A DNA stretch of 64,000 bases from an uncultured Bacteroidia bacterium (GTDB lineage: Bacteria; Bacteroidota; Bacteroidia; Bacteroidales; CAJPTX01): NCBI GenBank assembly GCA_947252645.1, contig CAMXWF010000012.1, positions 32,367-96,366 on the forward strand, written 5' to 3'. How positions within the stretch are numbered: position 1 is the stretch's first letter; the number at the start of each line of letters is the position of its first letter. Both the position numbers and the translations under genes were made by a program. Below the pieces are notes generated by a model, which saw only the letters and a program-made list of their open reading frames with translations, was not told where the DNA came from and did not search any database. Below, piece by piece: positions 35,351-44,035 of the stretch.

Positions 35351-36793
35351 CTACGCGGCCTCCTGGGGGGCCTGCGTGGTGTCATTCAGGGTGAAGCGCC
35401 CCACCAGATGCGCCAGGCTGTCGGAGAACCCTTGGGCTTCCTCGGCTTGCCCGGCCAGCTCTTCGGCGTGGGCGGCATTGCCCTGCACGAGGTTGCCTAG
35501 CTCCTGCGCGTTGCCGTGAATGTGGTCGAGCATGTCTTGCTGCTGGGTGCAGGTCTGCTCCACGCTTTCGGAGAGCGAGGAGGATTGCGCCAAGGTCTTA
35601 GGTAGGGCCTCAAGAGATTGGAGGGCTTGCTGCGAGAGGTCGAGGCTTTTGCGCACCAGGCTGGCAATGTGCCCAGCGGCCTCCGCGGACTGGTCGGCCA
35701 AGCGGGTCACCTCGCGCGCTACGACCGAGAAGCCGGCCCCTGCCTGGCCGGCCCTGGCCGCCTCGATGGAGGCGTTGAGTGAGAGCAAGTGCGTCCGATC
35801 CGCTACGCCCCCTATCTCCTGCGAGTACTTCGCCATGGTCTCCACGTGCGTTACTAGCTGCTTGAGGGCCTCGAGGCTCTTGCTCGTTTCCTGCTGATTC
35901 GCCTCCATCCCCTGGCTACTTTGCTCCACTTGGGCCACCAATTGCCCCATGGCCTCCTGGCTCTGGCTGAGGGCTTGGGTGAGCTGCTCGATGAGCGCGG
36001 TCTCCTCGTTGGTGCTTTCGGCCAGCTGCTCCGAGGTCTGCGACACCACCTGCCCGGAATCTGCCACTGAGCGCGATGTGCCCTGCAGCTCCTGCACCAT
36101 GGCCTCCAGCGCGCCCGTCATGCGGGTCACGGTACGGGTCAGCTGGACCGCATCGCGCAGCTGGAACCCCCGCCACGAGCCCTCCTTTTCATCCTGTAGC
36201 CGCAGGTCCAGCGTGGCCACCCGCCCCAAGCGCAACCCCACCTTTTCCACCGCGCGCGAGACCTGTCGCCCTAGCAACAGCAGGACTACCGAGAGCAGCA
36301 CCATGATGGCTATGAAACCGCCCACAAGCCTATAGAAACGCATCAACTTTTGCTGCGAGGCCTTCTCAAAAGCATTGACTACCGCATTGGTCGTATCCCA
36401 AAGCTGCTCGCTCACGGCAACCAGCTCATCTACCCCTACCTGGTCAGCTCGGAAGGCCTGCACTGTCTCCTTGAGCCGCTCAAACGCCCCGCGCAGTACT
36501 ACCAGCTGTTTCCGGCACTCCATGTCGGTGATGCGGGCAAAACCCGTGGACGCATCGCCCTGCTCTAGGGTCTGCATGGTCTTCTCCAGCAGGGCCATGA
36601 TCTTGTCTGCGGGCTTGTGGGCCAGCTCCATTTTCATCATCCGCTGTGACGCCCCGCGCATGACTCCAGTCTTATTCACAGCTCCAGCATCTCCGCGCAT
36701 GGTGCGCAGTTGGAGCAGCACTCCTACGGTAAAGGCTGCTCCCACCGCGAGAAACAGCATGGTGACTAGCAGGAAAATAGTTCTAAGTCTCAT
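35351..36793 (-). CDS. Methyl-accepting chemotaxis protein with PilJ-like sensor
   Basis: A 480-residue transducer. TM1 (IFLLVTMLFLAVGAAFTVGVLL) leads into a type IV pilus-sensor-like module beginning NKTGVMRGASQRMMKMELA, which corresponds to the PilJ N-terminal family. TM2 lies near LVGGFIAIMVLLSVVLLLLG. No consensus HAMP is obvious. The cytoplasmic coiled coil reaches its hairpin tip at GGVADRTHLLSLNASIEAARAGQAGAGFSVVAREVTRLA, a looser version of the usual tip (QTN is RTH, and GERGRGF is GQAGAGF). It is monocistronic and convergent to nothing; no che gene is nearby. The signal sensed is unknown. Confidence 0.88.
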   Translation of the reverse strand: MRLRTIFLLVTMLFLAVGAAFTVGVLLQLRTMRGDAGAVNKTGVMRGASQRMMKMELAHKPADKIMALLEKTMQTLEQGDASTGFARITDMECRKQLVVLRGAFERLKETVQAFRADQVGVDELVAVSEQLWDTTNAVVNAFEKASQQKLMRFYRLVGGFIAIMVLLSVVLLLLGRQVSRAVEKVGLRLGRVATLDLRLQDEKEGSWRGFQLRDAVQLTRTVTRMTGALEAMVQELQGTSRSVADSGQVVSQTSEQLAESTNEETALIEQLTQALSQSQEAMGQLVAQVEQSSQGMEANQQETSKSLEALKQLVTHVETMAKYSQEIGGVADRTHLLSLNASIEAARAGQAGAGFSVVAREVTRLADQSAEAAGHIASLVRKSLDLSQQALQSLEALPKTLAQSSSLSESVEQTCTQQQDMLDHIHGNAQELGNLVQGNAAHAEELAGQAEEAQGFSDSLAHLVGRFTLNDTTQAPQEAA

Positions 36794-37687
36794 GATGAAA
36801 CAACCCCATTATTGGCATGCTATAAGCGCACCGCCATGCCGTTTGTGGGGCACAATGTACGAAGGAAAATCTGGATCTGATGTTGCGTTCCTTTGCCTGG
36901 GACTGGTCTTGTCCTTCATGGTTTTCTTGGGGGTGGTATAGTGCCGGGGAGTTCCCCATTTCCCTCGCCATGCGTCTCCTCCACTGCGCGCTGCGAATCG
37001 GCCAAGGAGAGCAACTGATGCTCCGCGATGGTGGGGCGTCAGCTTTTCCCCGGTAGCCTGCTGCGGTAGGCGTTATCGGCAATGCCAGGTGGTAGTAAAT
37101 GTAGGAAATCCCCCACGCCTCTGCGCTATTGGGCGCGTGCCGCAATGCCCGTTTCATACTTGGGAAGTAGTCGTAGGCACTTCGTAGGAATGGAGCCGCA
37201 GGGGCTGCGGGTCCGTGTCGCGCCGAGCGACTGATAGGTGGGGAGCCGTGGCCGCTACGTGGCGCTGCATTCCCCTGCGCTGCTGCCTACCCGTCGCCCT
37301 CTGAAGCTTGTTCCCTGCCGTGACACCAAAGATATCCTCAGATAGGTATACACAATGATTATAGATTTTACAATCAAAGTACAGCTTATTAAAAGTTGAA
37401 TCTTCTGTCCGCTGCGCAGATCCCACATGGCCTAGGTGAAACAAAAAGATGACAGCACGCGTATAATAGAAAAAACAGGTGGAAATGAGTTGCGAACAGT
37501 TTTTTAGGCCGTCGTGCTGGTAGTTTCTTAGTGGTTGTTAGGTCGATGCCCGGGCGTGCGCAGGGTTTCGTGCTGGCGGTTGGGTGGTTTCCGGCGCCGT
37601 ATGGCGGAGGGATTTCTTGGGGCCGGGAATGCCTAGGGCGTGTGGGTGGTACTCTTGGGGTGTGTGGTCTTTTACTAAACAAACGCA
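36794..37687. other. Long gap between two chemotaxis receptor genes
   Basis: About 890 bases with no convincing gene. Short minus-strand frames at 36783-37157 and 37154-37444 are open, but their products show no family pattern and no ribosome site. The part from 37320 to 37500 is more AT-rich than its surroundings and probably carries the promoter of the rightward receptor gene. No exact TAnnTTTG was seen there. Confidence 0.5.
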
Positions 37688-39391
37688 ATGTGTATATTTA
37701 AATTTAGCAATATCAAAATGCGGGAGAAGCTCATCATAGCCATGGGTGTGGTGACCTTCGTGCCCGTCCTAGTCTTCGCCCTGTCGTTCTACCTGTTCAG
37801 CAACGTGCGGACCCTGCAGGGCAAGTCTGAGCAGCTGACGCGCATCGTGGGCCATATGCGCGAGGCGCATGAGGCGCGGGTGCTCTACCACGCGGTGTTT
37901 GATGGCAGCGAGACCAACGCGCGCTACGTGCAGCTGCGCCAGAATCTAGACAGTGCCTTTGCCTGTCGGCGGGCCTACATGCTTGCGGCGGGGCAAGAGG
38001 TAGACCTCGCGCGGCTGCAGCAGTGCTACGAGCGCCTGGATGCCCTCCTGTCGGTCAACAGGACCGTGCAGGGGCTCGACCAGGCGATGACCGCCTTGTC
38101 CCCGAAGATCCTCAACGATTTGGAGGGCTATGAGGGGTCTGCTATGCGCAGTGTCAGGGATTTCCAGCAGGTGCGTCTATTGCTTACGCAGTTCTATATC
38201 ACCAGTGATCTGCGGAACATCGAGGAAGCTTGGTCGTTGCTTTCAGGTGCCCTGCCGCAGTTCCCCACGGTGGCTCGTGCGCATGCTCAGGAATACCTCG
38301 AGGGGATAGGTAAGCTCAAGTCGGCTTTCACGGACTACAACGACCGCAATGATGAGCTTGCGAGTTCCTTGGACGAGATGCTGGAGATAGCCATCCGGGA
38401 TCGGGACACCATCATGCACGCGACGGGGCGCAACATCCTCCTGGCTCGCATGGCGCTCGTGCTCGGTTGCCTTTTCATGGTCGTGCTGGGGATTGCGATA
38501 TCCTATTGGTTTGCGCAGCGCATCGTGCGCCAGATCACGCTTTGCCTAGATGGGCTCCTCGAGGTGGCGGGGGGCAACCTCACGATTCAGTTCCCTGAGC
38601 AAGCGCTGGAGGGTAGGGACGAGTTCCACAGGCTCCTACGAGGTCTCGTGCAGCTGCGCGATAAGCTGACGGGCGTTATTACCAATATCAAGCGCGGGGC
38701 CGACCAGGTCGGCAAGGCCAGCGAGCAGCTTAGCAGCATTGCGGTGGGCATCTCGGAGGCCAGTAGCCGCCAGGCGGCCAACACTGAGGAGGTGAGTAGC
38801 TCGATGGAGGAGATGGCCGCAAGCATAGAATTGAACGGTGATAAGGCGCGTGAAACCGACCAGCTGGCCGAGTATATGCGGCAGGAGATCGAGCAGGTGG
38901 GCGCGCAGGCCAAGGTGTCGGTGGAAAAGATCGGCGAGATTGCGAATAGGATAGGGGTCATTGGTGAGATCGTTTCGCAGACGAACATCCTGGCTCTCAA
39001 TGCGGCCGTAGAGGCGGCGCGCGCGGGCGAGCATGGTCGGGGCTTCAGCGTGGTAGCCAGCGAGGTGCGTAAGCTGGCGGCGCGCAGCAAGGAGGCCGCC
39101 GACGAGATCATCGATCTGACCGATGAGGCGAATCGTCTGGCTGTGGATGCTGGCGAGCATATGGGCGTTGCGTTACCATCGGTGGTCAAAACTGCGGACT
39201 TGGTGCGCGAGATCTCGGCGGCGAGCCAGGAGCAGAAGCAGGGGGCCTCGCAGATCAACACGGCGATTCAGGATCTCAATTCCACCGTGCAGGGCAACGC
39301 TAGCTCGGCCAATGAGATGGCGAGCAGCAGCGAGGAGCTGAGCGCGCAGGCCGAGATGCTGCGCAGCGCAGTGGACTACTTCAGGGTGTAG
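37688..39391 (+). CDS. Methyl-accepting chemotaxis protein
   Basis: A 567-residue transducer. TM1 (LIIAMGVVTFVPVLVFALSFYLF) is followed by a ~210-residue helical periplasmic sensor, TM2 near MALVLGCLFMVVLGIAISYWFA, a HAMP-like segment (IVRQITLCLDGLLEVAGGNL) and a long coiled-coil signalling domain with a consensus hairpin tip (SQTNILALNAAVEAARAGEHGRGFSVVASEVRKLAARS). Glu/Gln-rich heptads upstream and downstream of the tip (ASSRQAANTEEVSSSMEEMAA, SANEMASSSEELSAQAEML) are likely methylation regions. It is a paralogue of the gene at 44036. The start could also be MREKLI at 37718. Confidence 0.93.
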   Translation: MCIFKFSNIKMREKLIIAMGVVTFVPVLVFALSFYLFSNVRTLQGKSEQLTRIVGHMREAHEARVLYHAVFDGSETNARYVQLRQNLDSAFACRRAYMLAAGQEVDLARLQQCYERLDALLSVNRTVQGLDQAMTALSPKILNDLEGYEGSAMRSVRDFQQVRLLLTQFYITSDLRNIEEAWSLLSGALPQFPTVARAHAQEYLEGIGKLKSAFTDYNDRNDELASSLDEMLEIAIRDRDTIMHATGRNILLARMALVLGCLFMVVLGIAISYWFAQRIVRQITLCLDGLLEVAGGNLTIQFPEQALEGRDEFHRLLRGLVQLRDKLTGVITNIKRGADQVGKASEQLSSIAVGISEASSRQAANTEEVSSSMEEMAASIELNGDKARETDQLAEYMRQEIEQVGAQAKVSVEKIGEIANRIGVIGEIVSQTNILALNAAVEAARAGEHGRGFSVVASEVRKLAARSKEAADEIIDLTDEANRLAVDAGEHMGVALPSVVKTADLVREISAASQEQKQGASQINTAIQDLNSTVQGNASSANEMASSSEELSAQAEMLRSAVDYFRV

Positions 39392-39747
39392 TGGTAGTGC
39401 GATGGGCTTGATGTCGTAGCCATTCGAAGCCGCGTGCGCGGCCTGGCGGAGGAGTACGCACGCTGGACCTACTACCTGGACGTAGTGGGGAGGGGTGGTT
39501 GCTTGCGATCATCGCGCGAATTCGTGCCTACGAAGAGCAGCTATAATTATCTGATTTTCAAACCAATAAGCATATTGAATCTTTCAACAGTCCTGGGGGG
39601 CGGCCGTGGAGGCGGCTCGGGCCGTGGAGACCGGGCGCAGTTTAATTCTCAATTTGCGCGGCATGCAGTGGGGTAGCTGCGCGCTATCGGTGGCAGCGTG
39701 TCCTCCCCTCCATGCCGTACAGAGAGGCTATGCGAACTAGGTGGCGG
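39392..39747. other. Gap after the chemotaxis receptor gene
   Basis: About 355 bases with no gene I can support. An 80-codon plus-strand frame here has no recognisable product. The middle (39535-39590) is AT-rich. No terminator hairpin was evident. Confidence 0.45.
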
Positions 39748-40599
39748 TTAGGAATCGATGTGTTTACCCTCTCCGAGGGGGGCCAGCCGGACTGAAACCA
39801 CCCGCTGATTGCACATGCGGCGTAGCTTGGGTATGCGGCACGCGGCGCGGTACATCCACGGAAAGCGTTTTGTGTAGTCGTGGTCGGTTAGGTAGTAGAC
39901 CTCCTCGCAGTGTAGGCGTGGGTTGAGGGTGTCGAAGGCCGAGGGCTCTACGGTCCATGTGAATTCGACCGATTTGCCTGCTTTCTTCACCGAGTCGTGG
40001 TACTTGCCTCGGCCTATGGCCATGGGCGGCACGAGGTCCATGGCGAGCTGTGCCCCCTGGGGGAAGTGCTTAGCCAGCGCATTAAAGAATGTGTGCATCT
40101 GCGCATCGCTAAAATACATGACCACCCCCTCGATGATTATAATCACGGGTAGGCCAGCCTTTGCGAGCTGTTCCATCCACGATTCGCTGAAGAGCGACTC
40201 GGCGATGTATTCATTGCGGGCAGGGGGCGGGATAATCTTCCGTCGCAGCGCGATGGCTTCGGGGAGGTCGAGGTCATACCACTGTGTAAAATGTTCTGGA
40301 TGTGTTAGGCGTTGAAAGCGGGCGTCAAGGCCTGCCCCGAGCTGGATGGCCACGCATGGGGTGTGTCTAGCTGCGAAGGTCTCTACGATTCTATCGATCA
40401 ACATGGCTCGGATGCAACACCCAACCTGCGACATGATGCTGTCCGAGTAGGCGGACGTGTCGAACCCTGCTGCGGCTAGAATGCTGGGGGCCAGCTTGTC
40501 AACCAGGATTGGATTCGGGCGTTGCTGCTCTACGGCGCGGGCCCACAGGGGAATGGACGCCGTGGTGACCACCTCCCCGCGTTGGTTGTGTTCCTGCAT
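39748..40599 (-). CDS. LCM-family S-adenosylmethionine methyltransferase
   Basis: About 283 residues from the ATG at 40599 (a GTG frame opens 27 bases upstream). The SAM-binding motif is IQLGAGLDARFQRL, followed by WYDLDLPEAIALRRKIIP and VIIIIEGVVMYFSDAQM, matching the leucine carboxyl methyltransferase family (PPM1/LCMT and the bacterial YktD/Omt6 group). Bacterial members methylate small molecules or antibiotics intermediates, and the target here is unknown. A near-consensus -7 box (TTCCTTTG, minus strand) lies at 40667-40674. The gene stands alone between two divergent non-coding stretches. Confidence 0.85.
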   Translation of the reverse strand: MQEHNQRGEVVTTASIPLWARAVEQQRPNPILVDKLAPSILAAAGFDTSAYSDSIMSQVGCCIRAMLIDRIVETFAARHTPCVAIQLGAGLDARFQRLTHPEHFTQWYDLDLPEAIALRRKIIPPPARNEYIAESLFSESWMEQLAKAGLPVIIIIEGVVMYFSDAQMHTFFNALAKHFPQGAQLAMDLVPPMAIGRGKYHDSVKKAGKSVEFTWTVEPSAFDTLNPRLHCEEVYYLTDHDYTKRFPWMYRAACRIPKLRRMCNQRVVSVRLAPLGEGKHIDS

Positions 40600-41130
40600 G
40601 CTACCTAGTCTTGTATTGCCTACCACGTTGTGGTTAGCGTTGTATCTGACTCCGTTTCTGCCTGCAAAGGAAGCATAGTGCGTTGAATGCGCCTACCCCT
40701 AGAAATGGGGATTTTAGCGCAGCTATGTTTTGGGGGCGTGAGGTGTTGTCCCTATACGGGGTGCGTGCACGGGGGTAAAAGAGAACTCATCGTATACAGA
40801 GGGGAGCTAGGGCCTGGTTTCACGCTGCGCTGCAGTGGAGAGAACGCCGTGCGCAATGTGATGCAGGGCCATGTGGCAAGCAGCGAGGATCTATCGGTGA
40901 GCACCGAGAACTCGCAGGTCATGGCAGAGTAGCCCGCTGGGCTTCTCAATTATTGCCCAGGGCTAGGCTCGTAGCCGCCTATGAGTCTTCTGGAGCTAGC
41001 AGGGGCGTGAGGCATGGGTTGCCCTGGGAGGATGCAGCGGGAAGTCAATGCGGGAGAAGCCCCACGCTACATGCCCTCTACCTTTCGGGTACCTTGCTTG
41101 GGATTCCCGTCTATAAGCTCTTGGCGTGAG
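40600..41130. other. Intergenic region
   Basis: About 530 bases with the methyltransferase promoter at its left end. An 81-codon frame at 40687-40932 has no ribosome site or family pattern and I do not call it a gene. Nothing else seen. Confidence 0.45.
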
Positions 41131-41712
41131 CTATGGGATCTGCCCTAGAAACTTTCCAATGGTCGCATGCCATTTCTCCGGGGAGAAACGCGAAGACGAT
41201 GGGTGATCAACTGGTAGCACATACACCTTGTGGTTGGGCGTAGGCTCGTAAATCCACGTAGGCACGCCGTTGCATTCCTTCCCCTGTTCGCCCTCGGGGG
41301 GCAGGTATTCGTAGAGCCGTGCGCCCCAAGCCAGCACGACATCGGGCGCCCATGCGCGCAGCACCTCCCAGAAGGCCTCTGGAGCTCCTTCCAGCTGTGC
41401 CGGCGAAGGGGCCATGCGGGGGCCGGAGAGAAGCGTCTGCACGTAATTGTAGAACAAGACCTCGTCCCACACTTCTTTGCTCTCCACTCGGTTTTGCGGG
41501 CTACCCGCAAGGGCTGAGGCAAACCTTGTGAATGTGTTCATCCAGTGCTCGAATGGTGCCGAGCCATCGAATAGCCTAGCGAGTACGTCCCTTGTGAACC
41601 CTGGCCGTGCGTCTTGCCCGTAGTGGCTCTCGCCGAGCACCATCACGCGACGCTGCCAACGCGAATCCTTATACCGTTCGCCCACAAAGGGGAGAAATTG
41701 TATTGCACCCAT
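41131..41712 (-). CDS. Uracil-DNA-glycosylase-like fold protein
   Basis: A 193-residue cytosolic protein without signal or membrane segments. The opening GAIQFLPFVGERYKDSRWQRRVMVLGESHYGQD and the closing VYVLPVDHPSSSRFSPEKW are laid out like small UDG-superfamily proteins (a strand then G-E-S-H-Y in the place of the water-activating motif, and an H-P-S-S loop near the C-terminus, as in the HPSPLS loop of UDG). The middle contains APDVVLAWGARLYEYLP, which fits the fold's third strand. Activity on uracil DNA is not shown and the motifs are divergent; bacteria often carry this as a hypothetical protein. Confidence 0.55.
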   Translation of the reverse strand: MGAIQFLPFVGERYKDSRWQRRVMVLGESHYGQDARPGFTRDVLARLFDGSAPFEHWMNTFTRFASALAGSPQNRVESKEVWDEVLFYNYVQTLLSGPRMAPSPAQLEGAPEAFWEVLRAWAPDVVLAWGARLYEYLPPEGEQGKECNGVPTWIYEPTPNHKVYVLPVDHPSSSRFSPEKWHATIGKFLGQIP

Positions 41713-41986
41713 AGCCTTTCCTGTAAAGTGTCCTGCGATGCGTTGAATAGCAGGGATATTACCAAATTAGTAGATAGTGGCCCGTTGGCAGCGAAGCATG
41801 GTTACCAGCGGGCAGAGGGCAGCGGCAGAAGGCAGGGTGGTGCGAGAGGCACCGCAATATGGATCTTACTGCGAGCCGTACGCCCTCCTTGGAGCACTAC
41901 AGGTTTTGCCACTGTACGGATATTGCCCACCCTGTACTTCGTGCTGTAGAATGCGCGCGATAGGCATGCCCAATGCTAACCGCAGG
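41713..41986. other. Intergenic region
   Basis: About 270 bases separating two minus-strand genes. I see no gene, RNA or strong hairpin here. Confidence 0.4.
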
Positions 41987-43450
41987 CTAATCCAATCCGC
42001 CGCATACAAGCTGTAGGCGTTGCGCCCGTTTCACGAAATCTTCCTCCTTGAATCCATCGGCGTTGATAGTGCACACGTAGCGGCCAAAGCCAAAGTTTAG
42101 CTCTTCACCAGTCCCCGAATTGACAAAATGGGCGGGCACGCCGTAGACCTTTCGCGTGTTCTTCTCATCGCCCACCGCATTGGTGTAGAGCGTGCCGTAA
42201 ATGAGATCCTGCGATTCTTGGGTGAGCAAATCGAAAATGTTAGCGTTCCAAGGCCCTTTGCTACGATTGAAAAAGAAGCAGCCAACGCTCCAAAGGCCAA
42301 CCATCGCCCTCGACCAGTTAGAATACCCTCTGATCGCAGTGTACTGCATGCCGAGCTTATTAATAGTATAACCCAGGAAGATGTCCTCGTCCTCAAGCTT
42401 GTCTGGGAGTAGGTAGAAGGTATTGTAGAACTCATCGTACTGCTCCAATCCGTGCCCTCGCCCCGCCTGGGCAAGCAAGGCCTCCATGTCGGCCTCTGTT
42501 TTCTGCACCGATTGCGCTATGAATAGATACTTGCAGTCGCTATCCACCACGATAAAGTAGGATCGGTAGGTGCCTCGCTTGGTGGTCAGGCCTACCTTGT
42601 AGCCTACTAGCGGCTTATAGGCCTTCCACTCGATAGGCTTGATGTGCTCATTTTTGTAGGTGCCTGAGTTGAGGATTCTCTCACCGTATGCCAATGCGAC
42701 GGCATAGCTTTCTGGATATTTTTCAGGCTTGGCCTGATTGTACTGCTCGAAAATCAGGTCGGGGTTGGCCAGCGGGGCATCCTTCAATTTGGCGATGCTT
42801 AGCGTAACGTTGTCCTCATAGAGATTATCCTGGTACTGCACCTCGACGAGATTCAGGGAGGTTTCCGCAAGTTCCTCGATGGAGATACCCCGCGGCATGT
42901 CTGTAGTCAAATCCCCAGCCTTCTTTAGCCCCATTGGTGAGGCAAAGCTCGCAATGTTGATCCGCTGTAGGTAGAATGAATTGTTCTCAGGAAAGAGACG
43001 CACCGCATCGAGAATATCTTTAGGCACATCGGGTTCGTTGGCCTTAATGCGTTGGCTCTCCTGCGTAAGCATACGCGGCGACTCGCCGGGCATGATCACC
43101 GCAATGCTATCGGCTATCGAGCGGGCGTTTACCGGTTTTAGGCTTGGCAAGTGCAGGGTGGAGTCGAGGTAGCGAGCGTGCGCCACGCACGCAGCGCTAT
43201 CGGCAAACGCACCGCTCATAACTTTGTACCACGTTTGCTCGACGGAGTCCTGCGACTCCACGATGTAGGCGGGCACATCCATGCCCTTGAGTCGCTCTTG
43301 GATTTTTTGGGCCTGATAGATGCTCCTCTCTTGGGCTATCTGCACGCTAAAGGGCTTATCCTGCGTCACGGTGTCTACCGTGGACGCGTGGCAACCGCCC
43401 AACAGGAAGAGAATTGGCAAGAATGAAATGATCGACAATCGTGCTACCAT
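41987..43450 (-). CDS. SPOR-domain lipoprotein
   Basis: A 487-residue protein. The signal sequence SIISFLPILFLLGGC ends in a clear lipobox (LGGC, Cys about residue 19). A SPOR-like module follows at about residues 33-95: FSVQIAQERSIYQAQKIQERLKGMDVPAYIV and the second half WYKVMSGAFADSAACVAHARYL. SPOR domains bind denuded peptidoglycan at division sites. The remaining ~370 residues are not recognised: they contain an LPDKLEDEDIFLGYTINKLG stretch and an AVGDEKNTRKVYGVPAHFVNSGTGE segment without a known match. Envelope-anchored; function unknown. Confidence 0.75.
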   Translation of the reverse strand: MVARLSIISFLPILFLLGGCHASTVDTVTQDKPFSVQIAQERSIYQAQKIQERLKGMDVPAYIVESQDSVEQTWYKVMSGAFADSAACVAHARYLDSTLHLPSLKPVNARSIADSIAVIMPGESPRMLTQESQRIKANEPDVPKDILDAVRLFPENNSFYLQRINIASFASPMGLKKAGDLTTDMPRGISIEELAETSLNLVEVQYQDNLYEDNVTLSIAKLKDAPLANPDLIFEQYNQAKPEKYPESYAVALAYGERILNSGTYKNEHIKPIEWKAYKPLVGYKVGLTTKRGTYRSYFIVVDSDCKYLFIAQSVQKTEADMEALLAQAGRGHGLEQYDEFYNTFYLLPDKLEDEDIFLGYTINKLGMQYTAIRGYSNWSRAMVGLWSVGCFFFNRSKGPWNANIFDLLTQESQDLIYGTLYTNAVGDEKNTRKVYGVPAHFVNSGTGEELNFGFGRYVCTINADGFKEEDFVKRAQRLQLVCGGLD

Positions 43451-44035
43451 ATGCTACCCTCCGTTGTTATGGCTAGAGCCACTGCGTGACGATTGCAAAT
43501 CGTCGCCATTCTCCTTGGAACAACAAAATTTAACGTTGCCGTAATTGGTAGTCGTTTTTTATCAGGAGTTTGTAGCTACCAATTGCCATTTGCACAGGCT
43601 GCAGCCTCTGTTCACCTATCCTGCGCCAGGGGGATTTTCCCCGTGCTGCGTGCTCCCCGACTGCCGCACCGCATGCAGCCATCCTTTAGGGGCGGTGGGG
43701 GAGGGCACGGATTCGCCCGTTGGGCAGCATGCAACCGATAGGCGCGTAGACGTGGTGGCGGAGGTCGAGTGTCTCGTTTACCGCCCTGAACATAGGTTCT
43801 ACCGTCCAGCAACGGCGCCCATGCCGTAGCAGATAGGGTAGAGCTACCTGCTTTCGGTAGGCAGCAAAGGAGTTATCGGGGGGTGGCGGGCCGTAGGCAA
43901 CTGTCGCCACCCCCCATTGGCGTAGGATGCCATGGGGGCTGACGGCGTGGGGAGATTTGCCTGTAGACCGTGCGTAGTCGACAGTAATCCCCCCTCAGGG
44001 GAAACAAGCAACTCTCCCCGAGAGCCGCGCCGCCC
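43451..44035. other. Intergenic region with an unexplained short frame
   Basis: About 585 bases. The region 43451-43580 is AT-rich and likely holds the promoter of the SPOR lipoprotein gene. A 74-codon minus-strand frame at 43686-43910 (RHGRRCWTVEPMFRAVNETLD) looks protein-like but matches nothing I recognise and has no downstream continuation, so it could be a gene remnant. I leave it uncalled. Confidence 0.4.

Noticed and set aside
36783..37157. A 124-codon minus-strand frame between the chemotaxis receptor genes
   Set aside because: The start of the translation (HAPNSAEAWGISYIYYH) is curious, but no ribosome site, signal or known family was found and the tail is low-complexity. Could be a remnant, not supported as a gene.
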